Positions 35,601 through 48,470 of a DNA stretch of 64,000 nt are shown here, in pieces. The notes beneath the pieces were generated by a model. That model did not search any database and was not told the origin of the DNA. It was given only the letters and a program-made list of their open reading frames with translations. Positions within the stretch are counted from its first letter, which is position 1, and each line of letters begins with the position of its first letter. Source of the stretch: Marsupella aquatica (taxonomy: Eukaryota > Marchantiophyta). The position numbers were made by a program, and so were the translations under genes. The DNA lies in the NCBI GenBank assembly GCA_973895155.1, contig OZ316897.1, positions 8,990,001 to 9,054,000 of the forward strand, read 5' to 3'.

Positions 35601-36821
35601 TAAAATCCACAAGAAAGACATGACAAACGCCGTTGTTTGGATGGATGCAGTGCCTTTGCTAAGCTGGTCCCTCATATGCTCAACAATGATTCTGAGCCAG
35701 TTGCCACTGTTGATGACATCGCCCAACATCTTGTATGATTCTTCCTCTTGCTCTAATTCCAGCCTGGCCTGGATTTTCCTGACTTCGCACCAACCCTACC
35801 ACCCCCCCCCACTCTTCTCCAAACTAACTCCCGAAACCCCCTTTCCAACTTTACCCCTCTACCCCGTACGATGATTATGATATTCCTTAGAAACTGTTTG
35901 ACATGGGAACTCTTCACATGCTTTCGAAGCTTGGTGCTGCCATTCAATAATTTTCAGTATATGGCAGATGACATTGACCATTGTTGCAGAGTGCTGTCTT
36001 TGAAGAGGCTAAAGAATTGCGGTTTCCATTACCTCTAACGTCAGCAGCTTATCAACAAGTTCTCCTTGGTAACTCTCCCTGCTGGTACATCAGTCACGAC
36101 ATAGTTTTCAGTCACAAATAATTTTGGTGTTATGTTGGTCCTCAAGAGGATTCTCTCTTTCCAGCGCCTTTGATAATCAGTCCTTACTCTCACTAAGCAT
36201 CATAGGAGAATGAGTTCGTTATCTGAATGGAGGTCGAAATTCGTGTTTCAGTTCAAGTTCAATTCATGAATTGGTTTGAAGCTTTCATGGCAGCAGTCAC
36301 CTCTCCTCTACTGCAAGTTAGCGTTTGCTACACATTCTCATAACAAGGTTCCATATCGTCAGGCGGGCTGAGCACAGCCCTAGCAAAGCTGCTGAGAGGA
36401 TTAAAGGACTTACAGCTTTCCTTTAAGAACTTTGGAGACGCGTTGATCCTTAGCGTAGTTCACACTTTTTCTTGCTAGTCATCGCTTACATTGATTTCCT
36501 GATTTGTCGTCGACACTGTGGTCTGCTCTGCTCTCAGAAGAACTTTATTTAGAGAGAGAAGATATCACTAATGAAATATACAAACTTGGACTATTTCTCC
36601 TCCTAACGATTTAATTTACAACGACCAAGAATGTTAAGTAGGAATGCCTGATCTGTGTACCAGATTATTCTATAGAGAGGAGGGATGATGATACAAAAAC
36701 CAGCCTAGAATATCTGTGGGTAAGAGATGTGACATCTGGATATGGAGTTTGATCGCGCGAACATTTGCATGCAGGATGTTCATCTGGCTATGGTGAAGAA
36801 GACTGTGCTTCCGTGTTCAAG
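32662..36821 (+). other. Fusion enzyme, module 1 (exons 1-11), degenerate dehydrogenase
   Basis: Exons: 32662-32763, 33406-33481, 33810-33890, 34073-34153, 34332-34396, 34713-34767, 34952-34992, 35392-35534, 35651-35732, 35990-36068, 36775-36821. The Rossmann loop reads GVGEFGVPVASNL. The substrate motif reads DAPISRTLDGK instead of DAPVSGG. The catalytic Lys of the KMVN motif aligns with Asn (SSKLNTVKNVLVG). A 21-base gap in exon 5 removes seven residues. The module is likely non-catalytic, perhaps structural. Confidence 0.85.
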
Positions 36822-39800
36822 GTTGAGACTGAAGCTTGTCCTACTTCTTGTCATTGAGAAGTACTGCTGTATGTAGCTGTTTTGATTTCTTCACTGTTAG
36901 ATAAAGTCCCTGAATGTCCTTCGCCCTGGCCTTTAGAAATGCATGCTGGTGATGTAGTCATAATGATGGCTGACTTTGAATCAGGCATCTCATCAAAACC
37001 GGTTCTTGAGCATGACATGGTGATACTCAATGTTTCTGAACAGATCTGGGACCAGAAAAGAAATCTCAAAAAGAACCCTCCCGCGGTTCTCAAACGTTCG
37101 ATGTCTGTTGATGAACTATCAAAAGAGGCTTCAAAGCTAGATCGTGTTGCTTTTATTGGACTTGGGGCAATGGGTTTCGGCATGGCGACAAATCTTGTGA
37201 AAAACGGTTTTACTGTCCAAGGGTTTGATGTAAGTAAGGAACTGCCTTTGCATGCTGATTTCTTTAACCGTGCTGTGTTCAATTTAGATCCTCCAGTGGA
37301 TTTCTCCCAAACAAGAGACGCTGCCCTTGCAAAGCGATTTGAAATGGACGTACATTTGTCGCCACTTTTCCCCGGAGGTGTCTTGTGTTTGACTAGCTTC
37401 AATAGCAATATCGCGGTTCTTTGGTTACCAATCCTTTAAAACTTCAGTGCCTGAAAAGGGACAGTTTAAGACCAGATATGTTCCCTCTTGATATTTGGAC
37501 CGAGAAATATGATAATAAGTCTGGACTGAAGTCCAGAGTTCTTGTCCATGGTAGTTGTTTTTTATTGTGTGTTTATCTTGTTTCTTTTTGCTTCTCTTTC
37601 ATGGAGGGCTTGTGTTTGATCACTTTCCATTCCTTGCAAAATCTGTTTTGGGTATTAAAATGTAATTCATACAGTATTCAAGCAAAATTTGGTGAGTCAA
37701 ATCTTTTCTACTGAGAATTCGTAAGTATTAAGATTGCTTGTACCTGCAAGTTGCCCAAATGAGTCATGAGGATTAAGTAGAAATATTAAGAGGTATGGGT
37801 TGTTTGTTGGTAACTATTCAACTACAGGTATATGAACCTGCAATGCAACGCTTTGTCAAAGCGGGTGGGAAATCAAGTCAGAGTCCAGAGGAAGCCGTGA
37901 AAGGTAACAGTCCCTTTCAGGTGTGCCTGCATTAGTTACTGTCTGCTTATGTACGGAATGTTAAGCGGTAACTATATGTATCAACAGTGACGTAGTTTAG
38001 TGTGAAAAACTCTCTATGAAAACGTTCTTGACCCCTTGAATAGTACATCGTAATTTGTTCTTATTCTGAACTGGAGGCAGCCTCCTTTGTTTTGAGATAC
38101 CTTAGTGGCTTTCCTGGCTAGAAAAAGTACAGTCCTGAGTGAGGATGACTGAAATTGAAAAATATACAAGAGTCGTTTTCCTGTGCACTATATTGAACAA
38201 TTAAGATTACACTGACAATACTGCTGTTGAATTTCTATAGCTGAACTACCTTGTGATACTTCTGTGTTTCTAAAGCTTAGAACTCTACATTTGCAATCAA
38301 CAGGTGTGGAGGTAGTAATCGTAATGGTGACTAATGAAAACCAAGCAGAGAGTGTTCTTTATGGTAACCTAGGAGCGGTGAAAGGTAATATGTCGTGCAA
38401 ACATCTGCAAGTGCCTCTGTCTCTGTCTCAAGTTTTACCTTTTGCACTTGCTTCTGTTCTCGTGTGTCTTGATTTCATTCGTCGAGATGTCATCTCTACT
38501 CAATTTTATGCCGCTTCGGATATCAATTGCTGTGCTGTTTTGCAGCTTTGGTTGATGGTTCTACTGTGATACTATGCTCCACTGTATCTCCGGAGTACGT
38601 TAAGAAGCTTGAAGAGCGTCTAACTGGTAGGCCTGGTTTATATGACCTTCCCGAGGAGTCCTCCGTTTTATTTAAGGTTGCTGTAAAGGTAGTGACAATG
38701 AGCACTCAGGTGCAAACAGCTGCAGTGCGGGACGTTTCCTTAAAGTGATTTATTTCTGAAATCATGAAGGTTTTGAATGTAACTAACTATTGCAAGGACT
38801 GGCAGCTGAGGGACGTAATTTACGTTTAGTGGATGCTCCAGTTTCTGGAGGTGTGGCGAAAGCAGCAGACGGGACTTTGACGGTATGGTTGTCAAAACTT
38901 CGGGTTGAAGACCTCCATCATGTAGTGCCTTGTGCTTTCCCAGAATGGACCGTCCGATCTTGCTTGCAAGACTCGCAGCAAACTCTGCTTTCTTGTCCTA
39001 ATGTCTTTGTTGCACCAAATTGTAATCTTCCTCGTTGGTCCTATCTAGCATATGTGAGGCTGGAACTTGGTGCTCGCTGTGTCCTTCAATTCGACACATC
39101 CTTCCTCTTCGAAGGTTGTTTGAGACTTCATGCCACTTTCAAAGGTTGCAGGATGCAAGACTTTTCTTACCTCAATCTGTATCGGATAATGTGTACCCCG
39201 TCTTTCGACATGATGGCAGATCATGGCAGGAGCGTCATATGAAGCACTTAAACATGCAGGCAGAGCACTTTTAGGTAATCAGATAACAGAAGTAGCAAGT
39301 AGATAATAGAAGTAGTTGTGCGTAGTTCGTTTGTTGGGTTGTATGTTGAGCCTTCACCATCTACAACCAGAATCTCATTTCATTTTTCTGTTCTTGTTTC
39401 CCATCTTTTATATATCACTCACAGGATCTTTTGGATGTCGTTCCAGAAATGAGTGAGAATCTCTATATACTCGATGGAGGCGTTGGAGTTGGCAGGTTTG
39501 ATGAACTGTCCACACCCATAGATGACAATTTTTAAAATCAGTTTCCTTGCGGCTGGATCACATTTATTACGAACCTACATGAGATTGAATACGTTAATGA
39601 GTACTCTGTACTTCAAAACTCGCATTCTTATAAACATTCAGAAGTGTCTCAAACTTAAGACTGGATATAAACAATATAACTTGTACGCTACGTGTATAGA
39701 TTAACGGGGTGAAAATATTTCTGTATTTTGTCAGTCATGTGATTGAATCCCACACTTTTTGAATGACGTTGAGCCTTTCCGTTCACTTGATCCGGCAGTT

Positions 39801-42800
39801 CTGGTTTAGACTATCTCTCATTTTGCTAAGAAAGTTCCATAGCCTGAATACTAGCTATTATAATTTTGAAAATCATCACTAATGCTCCTATTTGGTGTTT
39901 ACAGCTCTGTGAAGATGGTGAATCAGCTTCTTGCTGGAGTCCACATTGCTGCTTCTGCAGAAGCAATGGCACTAGGTGCACGCCTGGGACTGGAAACGCG
40001 TTCCCTGTATGAGTTTATAATGAACTCTGATGGAAGCTCCTGGTTCGTCCTGCACCCAAGCTTTGTTTCGTTCTGGTTTGTGCATATTGCTTCATATCCT
40101 TCATGTTTGGGATTGTCTAGTGTCCGTGGGCCATGAGGGTAAATTTCTAGAATGTTCCAAATGTAGATTTCCTGATATTCTTGATGCTAAATTCCGAGTC
40201 TTGGTAGAGTGGAGAAAAGCTTGCCAGTAGCGTTCGGATTGCCATCGATTAGAAGTGTTACAGTTCATTTAAGTTCTCTTGCTCGGGAAAATGGTGAGGC
40301 TCGCCTATTCCTTTCCTTCGGCGCCAAAGAACTCCCTTTAAGCTTTTGATGTATATACATGCTGTGAAGTTATTCTCTAACTCAGTTAGAACGTAAGTTT
40401 ACTTCAAACCTCTTTAGAATTTTCTGTGGCTGATTGTGATTTTTCAGGATGTTTGGTAATCGAGTGCCACATATGTTAGACTCTGACTATACACCAAAGT
40501 CAGCGTTAGACATTTTTGTGAAGGACCTGGTGGGTTTACTGGCTGTGCTAAAAGTCTCATGAGCAAATTTTTCTGTAGCATTGTACATCTCTTTCCAAAG
40601 CTCGGTCCAATCAATGGTATATTGTAGTCTACAAGTTTGATGCATCCCTGACTGATACTAGGAATTTTCAGGGGATTGTTTTTGCTGAGGGTAAAAGACA
40701 AAAGGTTCCGCTTCCGCTGGCATCAAATGCTTATCAACAATTTTTGCTTGGTATGGATTCTGACTGGCTGTGAATAATGCAAGTTACATTTCATTTATGT
40801 ATTCTTCCTCTAACTGTAACTAGACTTGGAATCTTCATTTTTAGTTAAGAGCCTTCTAGTGCGGCTTATGTGGTATACCATTTAAAGTTTAAATTTTTAA
40901 TCAAGAGTACGTGATAGTGAGCACGACGATGCTCCTACATTTTGGAATTCCTCAGCTAAACTCTCTAGTCTCGAAAAGTGGCTTGCCCTGATTCTTACCT
41001 TACTTTCAGACATATTCTGGAGAGATGGTAGATCTTCCATATCTGGTGGTTTGGGAATTTTTTTGGTTTTCATCTCTTCTAATGTTCTTTTTTGATGGCT
41101 TCCTTCGTGAAATGCATGGCCATTTTCTGATCTCGACCTTGAAGTTTTGCTATGTGTGTAGGGTCCACATCAGGATTAGGTCGAGAAGATGATTCAGCCG
41201 TGGTGAAGGTTGATACTCTTGTCCTTTCTTTATCTCGTCAGCAAGAAATAAATGAGAAGCAAGCTGCTAATCTGGATTAGTTGAAGTATAGGAAGTTGGG
41301 ATTATTTCCAAGGTCTTTTAGAAAACTCTTTGTCCCGTATGATGTCGCATCTCGGTGGACTGGTAATGAATGGTAATTGATAATAGTAAAACCTTAGAGT
41401 GTGGAAGGGTACATCATAATTTTTCATAAATTCTGCTTTCAGCTTTTCGAAAAGCTGACAAATGTCAGCGTGGGAGCGAAACCGTTGGCTGCCACTCATT
41501 CAAGCAAGTCATCAAAAGGATTGGTTGAGGCTAAACATCAAAGTTTATCAAAAGACATCACCCTGAATTCTCTTCCTTCAGAGTGGCCAGAAGATCCACT
41601 GGTAGAAATCCATCTTGCTGAAAAGGAAGGCAACACAAAGGCTCTCATTGTGCTAGATGATGATGCAACAGGCACACAAACCGTGAATGGAGTTACGGTC
41701 CTTACTGACTGGTGAGTTAAAATCAACGTCATGACTTAAGTACAACGAACAATCAAAATCAATATTGCACCTTGCGTCCCTAATTCTGGTTACTAACACA
41801 GTGACTCATTACTTTTCGTAGTCACATCGACAATATTTCAGAGGTAGTTTCAACCTTTCAGAATACTGAGTTGTTTACCCAATTTTGGTACTTCTGCAGG
41901 GAAATTGATGCCATTACTGAAGAACTCAGAAAGTCTCCAGACTGTTTATTTATTCTTACCAATTCCCGAGCCTTCAGTGTTGAAGAGGTACGCTCAAGCT
42001 AAGATTTCCTTTTTCTTTCGCAGCTGGTCACATTTTATCAGGGTGGCTACCGTCGTCATCTTCTAGACTCAGGGTCTCAAAAGTCTGATATTCTTATGAG
42101 TTCATAATCCTGCCGTTTCTCTGTAACTAACCTGTTATACTATCAGCCAAGCAATTGTAACCCCTTCATGCGAAAGCAATCATTTTGAAATCCCTTTGCC
42201 GAGCTGTTACTGAAGAGAAGTTTAGGTTTGTTTCTGGCAAAATAGAAGTCATGCCAGTGACTGAAAATAAAAATCCAATTGCTGGACTTCTGATGATTTA
42301 CATGTATTGGTCTACGTATTAGTTTGAATCGAATCAATTGTGCATCAAATCAGGCGTGCCGGTCTATGAGTGTAGCATGTACCTGAAGAGACTGTAACCC
42401 AATATGTCGTGATACACAGGCAACAAATTTAACGAAGGAAATCTGCAAGAATGTCATGGCTGCGGCGGCAGCAGCTGGGAATGTTGGCTATACAATTGTT
42501 CTTCGTGGTGATTCCACTCTTCGAGGTCACTTCCCTGAGGTAGTCTTCCCATTTTTATGCTTTACTTTTGTTAGTAAGTTCTGGAACTGTTCTTCTCTGA
42601 TTTGTTTTTAGTTAACAAAATGGAGTACGATTCGCCATCCCCATTATGTTCATTGAGTACCAAACAGCAAGAGGAAACGTCTCTCCATTCGAAAGACAAG
42701 GACTGTTCTGGGCCCATTCCCTGCATGCCATAATTGTGCAAATGATTATGATGATGACATAATGAGAGAATCTCTTTGACGATTGATCTTGATCTCATTG

Positions 42801-45800
42801 ACAATCTTCGTAGGAGACAGATGCTGCAACTAGCGTCCTAGGAGAGACTGATGCATGGATTATTTGCCCTTTCTTTTTACAAGGTGGTCGATATACCATC
42901 CATGACATCCACTATGTAGCAGATGGGAACAGGCAAGTGCTCCATCTTCTCTCCTTACCTTTGAACTTTCACAGGAACCAGACCTTTGGGGCTACAGTAA
43001 TTTGCAATTCTTCCGATTTGCGTTATTCGCTTCTTGTTAAAATTATGTGAAAAACTTCCTTTCAGCGTGCGATCATATATTTAGGAAACTCACGGCAGAA
43101 CATGAAATTACTTCTACTATCAATAGATTGACGAAAGTCATTGCAATTGTATAGCATACAAATCCTGCTTGTATATCATGGTAAAGAAACTTAAACAAGC
43201 CCAGGAGTTCTACGAATGCAATCGCACTGTCCGTAGTAGTGGTCAATTGTGCAACATGCACTGCTGATAGATCATGTAAATAAACTTTAACAAGCCAGGA
43301 GTGTTACGCATGCATTCGTACTGTCCATAGTAGTGGTTTCTGAGATCAACTTCACATTTAACGGTCCATTGCAGTGAGGGTATGTTGTTAACTGACAGTG
43401 GAGTAGCCAACGACGTGATCAGTGTCCTGACAATGCTTGTTTCTGATCAATCAGCGTCACTTGTCTGAGAATTTTTCTTCTTTGCAGGTTGGATCCAGCT
43501 GGTAATACAGAATTTGCTCGGGATGCTGTCTTTGGCTACAGATCATCCAACCTTCGTGAGGTAGGTGTGCAATGTGTAAGCGTTCAGTAAGGAAATAAAT
43601 ATGTCAACACAGATGTCACTAACTTGCCAGCCAATCTTTCTTCTCTTAAAAAAATTTAACTCGCTTATCAGCCTTGGGAAATTTTGATGACTTTTTGCAG
43701 TGGGTGGAAGAAAAAATGAAAGGCAGAGTGGCAGCAACCGATGTTGCTTCAGTATCTATTGACACAATCAGAAAAGGAGGACCAGAAGCTGTTTGTGAAC
43801 AGCTCTGTGGGCTAAGGAAGGTAACTTTCACTCGTGTCTTATAAAACAATCAAGTGCCTTGACAACAGCAACAATAACAACCAAAACGAAACGCAGAGTA
43901 GTCAGAAGCATTTAGTTCTCTTCGCCAGATTGTTTGTGAGAAGTTTTGTGGAAGTTACTCAGTAGTGCTAGTTATGCAGGGCACAATCTGCGTTGTCAAT
44001 GCTGCCAGTGAAAGGGACGTTCAAGTTTTTGCAGCAGGCATGATTCGTGTAAGATATGGACAGCCCTTTTTATCACTTCCAATCATAATGATGCCTTGGC
44101 TGATCCAAACGTTTTGTTTCTGGGATCGACATGTTAGCTCTCAGGTTTGGCTTTCATCATTGTGGGCGGTCAAACTTGTCCTGACACTTTTCATCTGCTA
44201 ACTATCGAATGCAGGCCGAGGCAAAAGGAAAGAGTTTTCTGTGCCGTACAGCAGCTGAGTTTGTGTCTGCCCGTGTTGGTCTGAAACCAAAACTACCAAA
44301 ACCTACTGATCTGGGCCCTTTGGGTGAAAACGGTGGCTTGATTATAGTCGGCTCATATGTGCCAAAAACTACTACTCAGGTAGATGGATCTACTGTAAGG
44401 GTTACCAAATGAGATTCTGATGTCCTCCATAGCAAATAAGTGAAATGATGAAACAGCGATTCTGAGTGAGATCAAGGAAGATGGACAACGTACCATGCAA
44501 TAAGAGAAGCGCGAATTCCTGCCGCATGTGCACAGTTGAAATAATTATCATTGAGGGACAGCAACCATTCGTGGCTAGAAACTACAGTGCTTTAGATGGA
44601 ACGCGAACAATTCATTTTAACAGATATCCTGCAACTTCCATAACGGTCATTGCTGCTTGTATATTACCCAGATTGAGGAGGTGAAGGCAAGGCTAGGAAA
44701 ACAGCTGGAGTGGATCACAGTAAGTCCATGTCTTTTCTTGTTTCAAGTATCTGTCGTTCATGGAATTTCGATAGAGGCGATGGTACCAGCACAGTTCCTG
44801 TACAGTAGATGCTTCTAGCTGTCATTCACACATTTACTCTCTACGGATCCTAATTTATCAAGTGTGTAATGCTGTGATCTACTTTGGGATTAAAGTGAAA
44901 GGAAATTCTGTCCCTCAATTGAATGCAGGTAAGCGTTCCTGCTGTAACTTCAGAGATATCCTCAGTTCGAGAGAGTGAGATACTGCATGCTGCTACAATT
45001 GCAGATTTCTCACTCGCATCTGGGAGGGATACCGTCATCATCACAAGTCGCCAACTACTGACTGGAGCAAGTATGGTTATCTCAATCGTCTCAAGCCTCT
45101 CTCTGCACCAATAGGTTCACCGCACCCTACTACAACATGTCCAGATTGCGTCTTGCTTGGATTTAAATGCTGTCGTCTCGCAGACTTGTTGTATTGCTAC
45201 TGAGTAATATTTATCAGTATCGCTCAACATTGACAGGTGTGTCTGAGAATATCAGAATCGGTAGCAAAACCGCTAGTGCTCTTGTTGAAATCGTGAACCG
45301 CATACAATCAAGGCCGCGATATGTACTGGCAAAGGTATGTATAATTAAAATATGGAGGTAACTTTGACACTTGCATGAGATGTTAGATTGACTTGGTTTC
45401 AACTTTGTCGTCTTCACTCTTCCATCCGAATCTCCATTAGCACTTGACCAAGTCAGTTTTTTACTGGCCGTAGGGGGGGATCACCTCATCTGATATGGCG
45501 ACCAAGCCCCTGAAGGCTCGCAAAGCTCTAGTAGTTGGGCAGGCGTTGCCTGGTGTGCCTCTATGGCAGCTAGGAGAAGGCAGTCGGTATCCAGGCCTCC
45601 CCTACATAGTGTTTCCAGGTAATGCCTTCTGACCGCAACGTATACTCATTATAAGCTTCCCATCCATATTCATCCCTTCTGTTCTGAAAGTTGCTTTGAG
45701 GGATGCATCTATTGCGAGTTTAACTTGAAGCCCAAGAACTTCACCTTCAGGAAATGTTGGTGGTCCTGATGCCATTGCACAAGTAATTAAGAATTGGTCC

Positions 45801-48470
45801 AAGCCTTTGCGACAATCCACCAAAGAGCTCCTGTCAGTAAGTGCCTGCTCTGTTCATATGATATCAGTTGAATCCTCATGTGCTTCACAGACTAGGTTCG
45901 TTTTTGATTCAGGGACAAATCGAAACCATTCATAAAGTCAATTTCTCGGTTGGCCTCCTTGCATTATGCTTTGCTACCTTAGGATTTTCTGATTTTGCAA
46001 TACTTGTGGATTCAGGAAGCAAAATATGGAGGCTATGCGATTGGTGCCTTCAATGTTTACAATCTTGAAGGAGTTCAAGCTGTAGTGGCAGCTGCTGAAG
46101 CGGAGCAAAGTCCTGCTATCCTTCAGGTATTCATCCAATAATTATCAGCTTGATCGGAGTTCATCGGAGAGGATTTGATTGATTGAATTATAATCTAAGA
46201 GAGTGCGCCTATTCCAGCCTTTTGGTTGAAGGTACATCCCGGTCATCTTCAACTATAGAGAAGTTTTACACCTATTTTCTGGCCCGGTTTAGGTATCCAG
46301 TTTGAAAGTTCATAGCTCTACTCATGGCACTTGAAGAGTAAATTTCTTCGCCAACTTCGTGTTGTTTAGCCTGAAGTTTTCTTAAATAGTGTACCCTCGT
46401 GTTTATGGCTTCATTTCCAGATTCATCCAGCAGCACTGAAAAATGGAGGGGCTCCATTGGTTGCTTGTTGTGTTGCAGCTGCCAAGGCTGCTCAGGTTTG
46501 GCCCGACATTATAAAATGTGTTCATGTAGAAGAGTCATAAGGTTGTCCTTGAGTAGTAGAGCAGATTAGGAAGAATGGACAGTGAGGTGTGCAAAAAATG
46601 TAATATCCAGTTCAAGAAGCTTGTGATGTGAAATACGGGGAAGACTTACTAGTAAGTCGGAGATTGCATAAGCAATGAAGAATCATATTTGTTGTGGGTT
46701 TGTCTGTGCAATTGTCGAAAAGCAATCCCCAATGTTGAATGTTTCTTCCCCGCAGGTTCCAATTATAGTGCACCTCGATCATGGTACCGATGAGAAAACC
46801 CTTCTTCAAGCTCTCAACATGGTAAATGGCGGATCAATGATGAGAAGCCCTACGTCATATCAATTTTAACCTGTTGGCTTCCCACTGTTGGCTTCCCACT
46901 GACTTCCAACTACGTTTTGGAAACAAATTCGAAGCAACACGAACTTTGCAATTCTTTCAATAAAGTCTTTTGTTTAGTGTCGTGCCTCTTCAGAATGTAG
47001 AGTTGTCTGATTGGACATGATCTTCCGAACCATGTTGAACTCAGGGCTTTGATTCAGTAATGGTGGATGGCTCTAGTCTATCCGTAGCGGACAACGTCAT
47101 GTTTACCCAGCGCGTTGTCAAGGCAGCGCATTTAAAGCAAATCATCACCGAAGCAGAGCTTGGCAGGCTGTCGGGCACGGAGGATGGTCTTACAATAGAG
47201 GAGTACGAGGCACATCTCACAGATGTCCATCAGGTCAGGTCATTACAAGGGAATTTCCTTGAACGTTGTGGAAGCACACACCCGGGGCTCTTTGAGACGC
47301 AGTCCTGTCCATAATTACTTGTGAATCATTAAATAGAACATAAATCTACTAAGGTTAGCTCATCAAAGTGCTCAACTGATTCACGCTAACTCAATTGGCA
47401 CAGTGACGAATAGAATTCTTTAATTGTTTAAAGAAAAAAATTGTACTTTCAGCTGCAAAATAACCCGCTGACTAGTGTTTACCTGAGTTCCTCTAACAGG
47501 CAGACGAATTCTTGAGAGAAACAGGCGTGGATGCTCTTGCTGTTTGTGTTGGGAATGTACACGGAAAATACCCTGCAAGTGGACCGGCTCTCAATCTTGA
47601 CCTTCTGCAGGTATAACGATAAGCTTCTCTGTTATTGAGTTTTCATAGCGGAGCATACCTTTCTTTCTGCTACCGTTTCTGAAATTCGAAACGAAATGAT
47701 GGAGTTTAGTTGAGATCAATTGACTACACGGTCTGCTGACCGTCTCCAGTTTCTCGATCGCTCTTCTTCTCGAAGGAGCGCATCGTTAACAGTACATTAA
47801 AGCAGAAGAACATGCCTCTAGATTCTCTCCTTCCATTTGGAATGTCAAGTTTCGAGTCCAGTAGTCTTTACGGATTCGCATCATGAACTCCAAAGCTGTG
47901 GTTGATGGAGGACGGTTCTTTTCTGACAATCAGCATCGTCAAAACGTTTCTTCGCAGGCACTGCACCTGGTAGCCGAGAGACACGATGTCCAACTAGTTC
48001 TTCACGGAGCCTCAGGATTATCCGCTGATTTAGTGACGGTATTTATGAGCATCAAGATCTTCCCTTTCCTGTGCAATTTTTCTCCTCGGAAGTTGCTTCT
48101 GAATGACGCACACCACAACATTAAGGTGGAAGCTCACAACGAGGTGTGGTGACCCTGGATCTGTCCAGAGCGTCGTTCCCTTGTAAACCATAGAAATGTA
48201 GGAACAATAGGTACTTGAGGACGATAACCCGATATGAAATTGTTCTTGAAATTCAACTACTCAGGACAAGTCGTCTGCATGTGCATTCAGGCTTGCATTG
48301 AGCGCGGTGTTACCAAGTTCAACGTCAACACAGAAGTGCGAGGGGCTTACATGCAAGCGGTACAAACCCCGCATCGAGACCTGGTGGAGCTTTTGGAATC
48401 CTCCAAAAGTGCAATGCAAGGCATCGTTGTTGAGAAAATCCGCCTGTTCGGCTCCTCCGGGAAAGCGTAG
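32662..48470 (+). CDS. Four-part fusion enzyme: two beta-hydroxyacid dehydrogenase modules, DUF1537 kinase, class II aldolase
   Basis: Forty-two exons join into one open frame of 4,167 bases (1,388 residues), with every intron phase consistent and no stop before TAG at 48468. Residue order: module 1 (1-284), module 2 (about 325-604), DUF1537/OtnK kinase (about 665-1118), class II ketose-bisphosphate aldolase (1119-1388). The layout and length agree with the plant protein At1g18270, about 1,390 residues. In bacteria these four activities are separate genes of acid-sugar operons: dehydrogenase oxidises the sugar acid, kinase phosphorylates the oxo-acid, aldolase or decarboxylase cleaves it. A role in breaking down tetronates, such as threonate from ascorbate, is inference. 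No transit peptide is evident. The intron after exon 26 begins GC. Exons are listed in the four part entries. Confidence 0.93.
37044..41208 (+). other. Fusion enzyme, module 2 (exons 12-22), canonical dehydrogenase
   Basis: Exons: 37044-37229, 37828-37903, 38304-38384, 38546-38626, 38797-38882, 39220-39274, 39447-39495, 39905-40042, 40448-40529, 40672-40750, 41162-41208. It keeps the NAD(P) loop GLGAMGFGMATNL, DAPVSGG and the catalytic VKMVNQLLAG. This is the pattern of beta-hydroxyacid dehydrogenases such as 3-hydroxyisobutyrate and L-threonate dehydrogenase. The acceptor of exon 12 (GAACAG|ATCTGG) was chosen because it alone keeps phase. Confidence 0.88.
41443..45836 (+). other. Fusion enzyme, DUF1537/OtnK-type kinase part (exons 23-35)
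   Basis: Exons: 41443-41711, 41900-41987, 42420-42539, 42814-42932, 43488-43560, 43701-43820, 43980-44048, 44215-44379, 44672-44719, 44929-45070, 45237-45334, 45474-45618, 45751-45836. The N-terminal substrate domain has VLDDDATGTQT and LRGDSTLRGHFP; the C-terminal nucleotide domain has GSYVPKT and LAKGGITSSD. The family phosphorylates four-carbon acid sugars in bacteria. Confidence 0.9.
46016..48470 (+). other. Fusion enzyme, class II aldolase part (exons 36-42)
   Basis: Exons: 46016-46126, 46421-46495, 46756-46821, 47045-47233, 47500-47610, 47958-48038, 48291-48470. Zinc and catalytic motifs are intact: AFNVYNLEG, HLDHG, EAELGRLSGTEDG, GNVHGKYP, LHGASGLS and FNVNTEVR. All introns here are phase 0. 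The protein ends FGSSGKA. Confidence 0.93.

Noticed and set aside
35795-35830. C-rich patch between exons 9 and 10 of the fusion enzyme
   Set aside because: Simple intronic low-complexity sequence with no other structure.
36851-37408. 185-codon frames open on both strands
   Set aside because: The plus-strand one contains exon 12 of the fusion enzyme with intron on both sides; the minus-strand one is its shadow.
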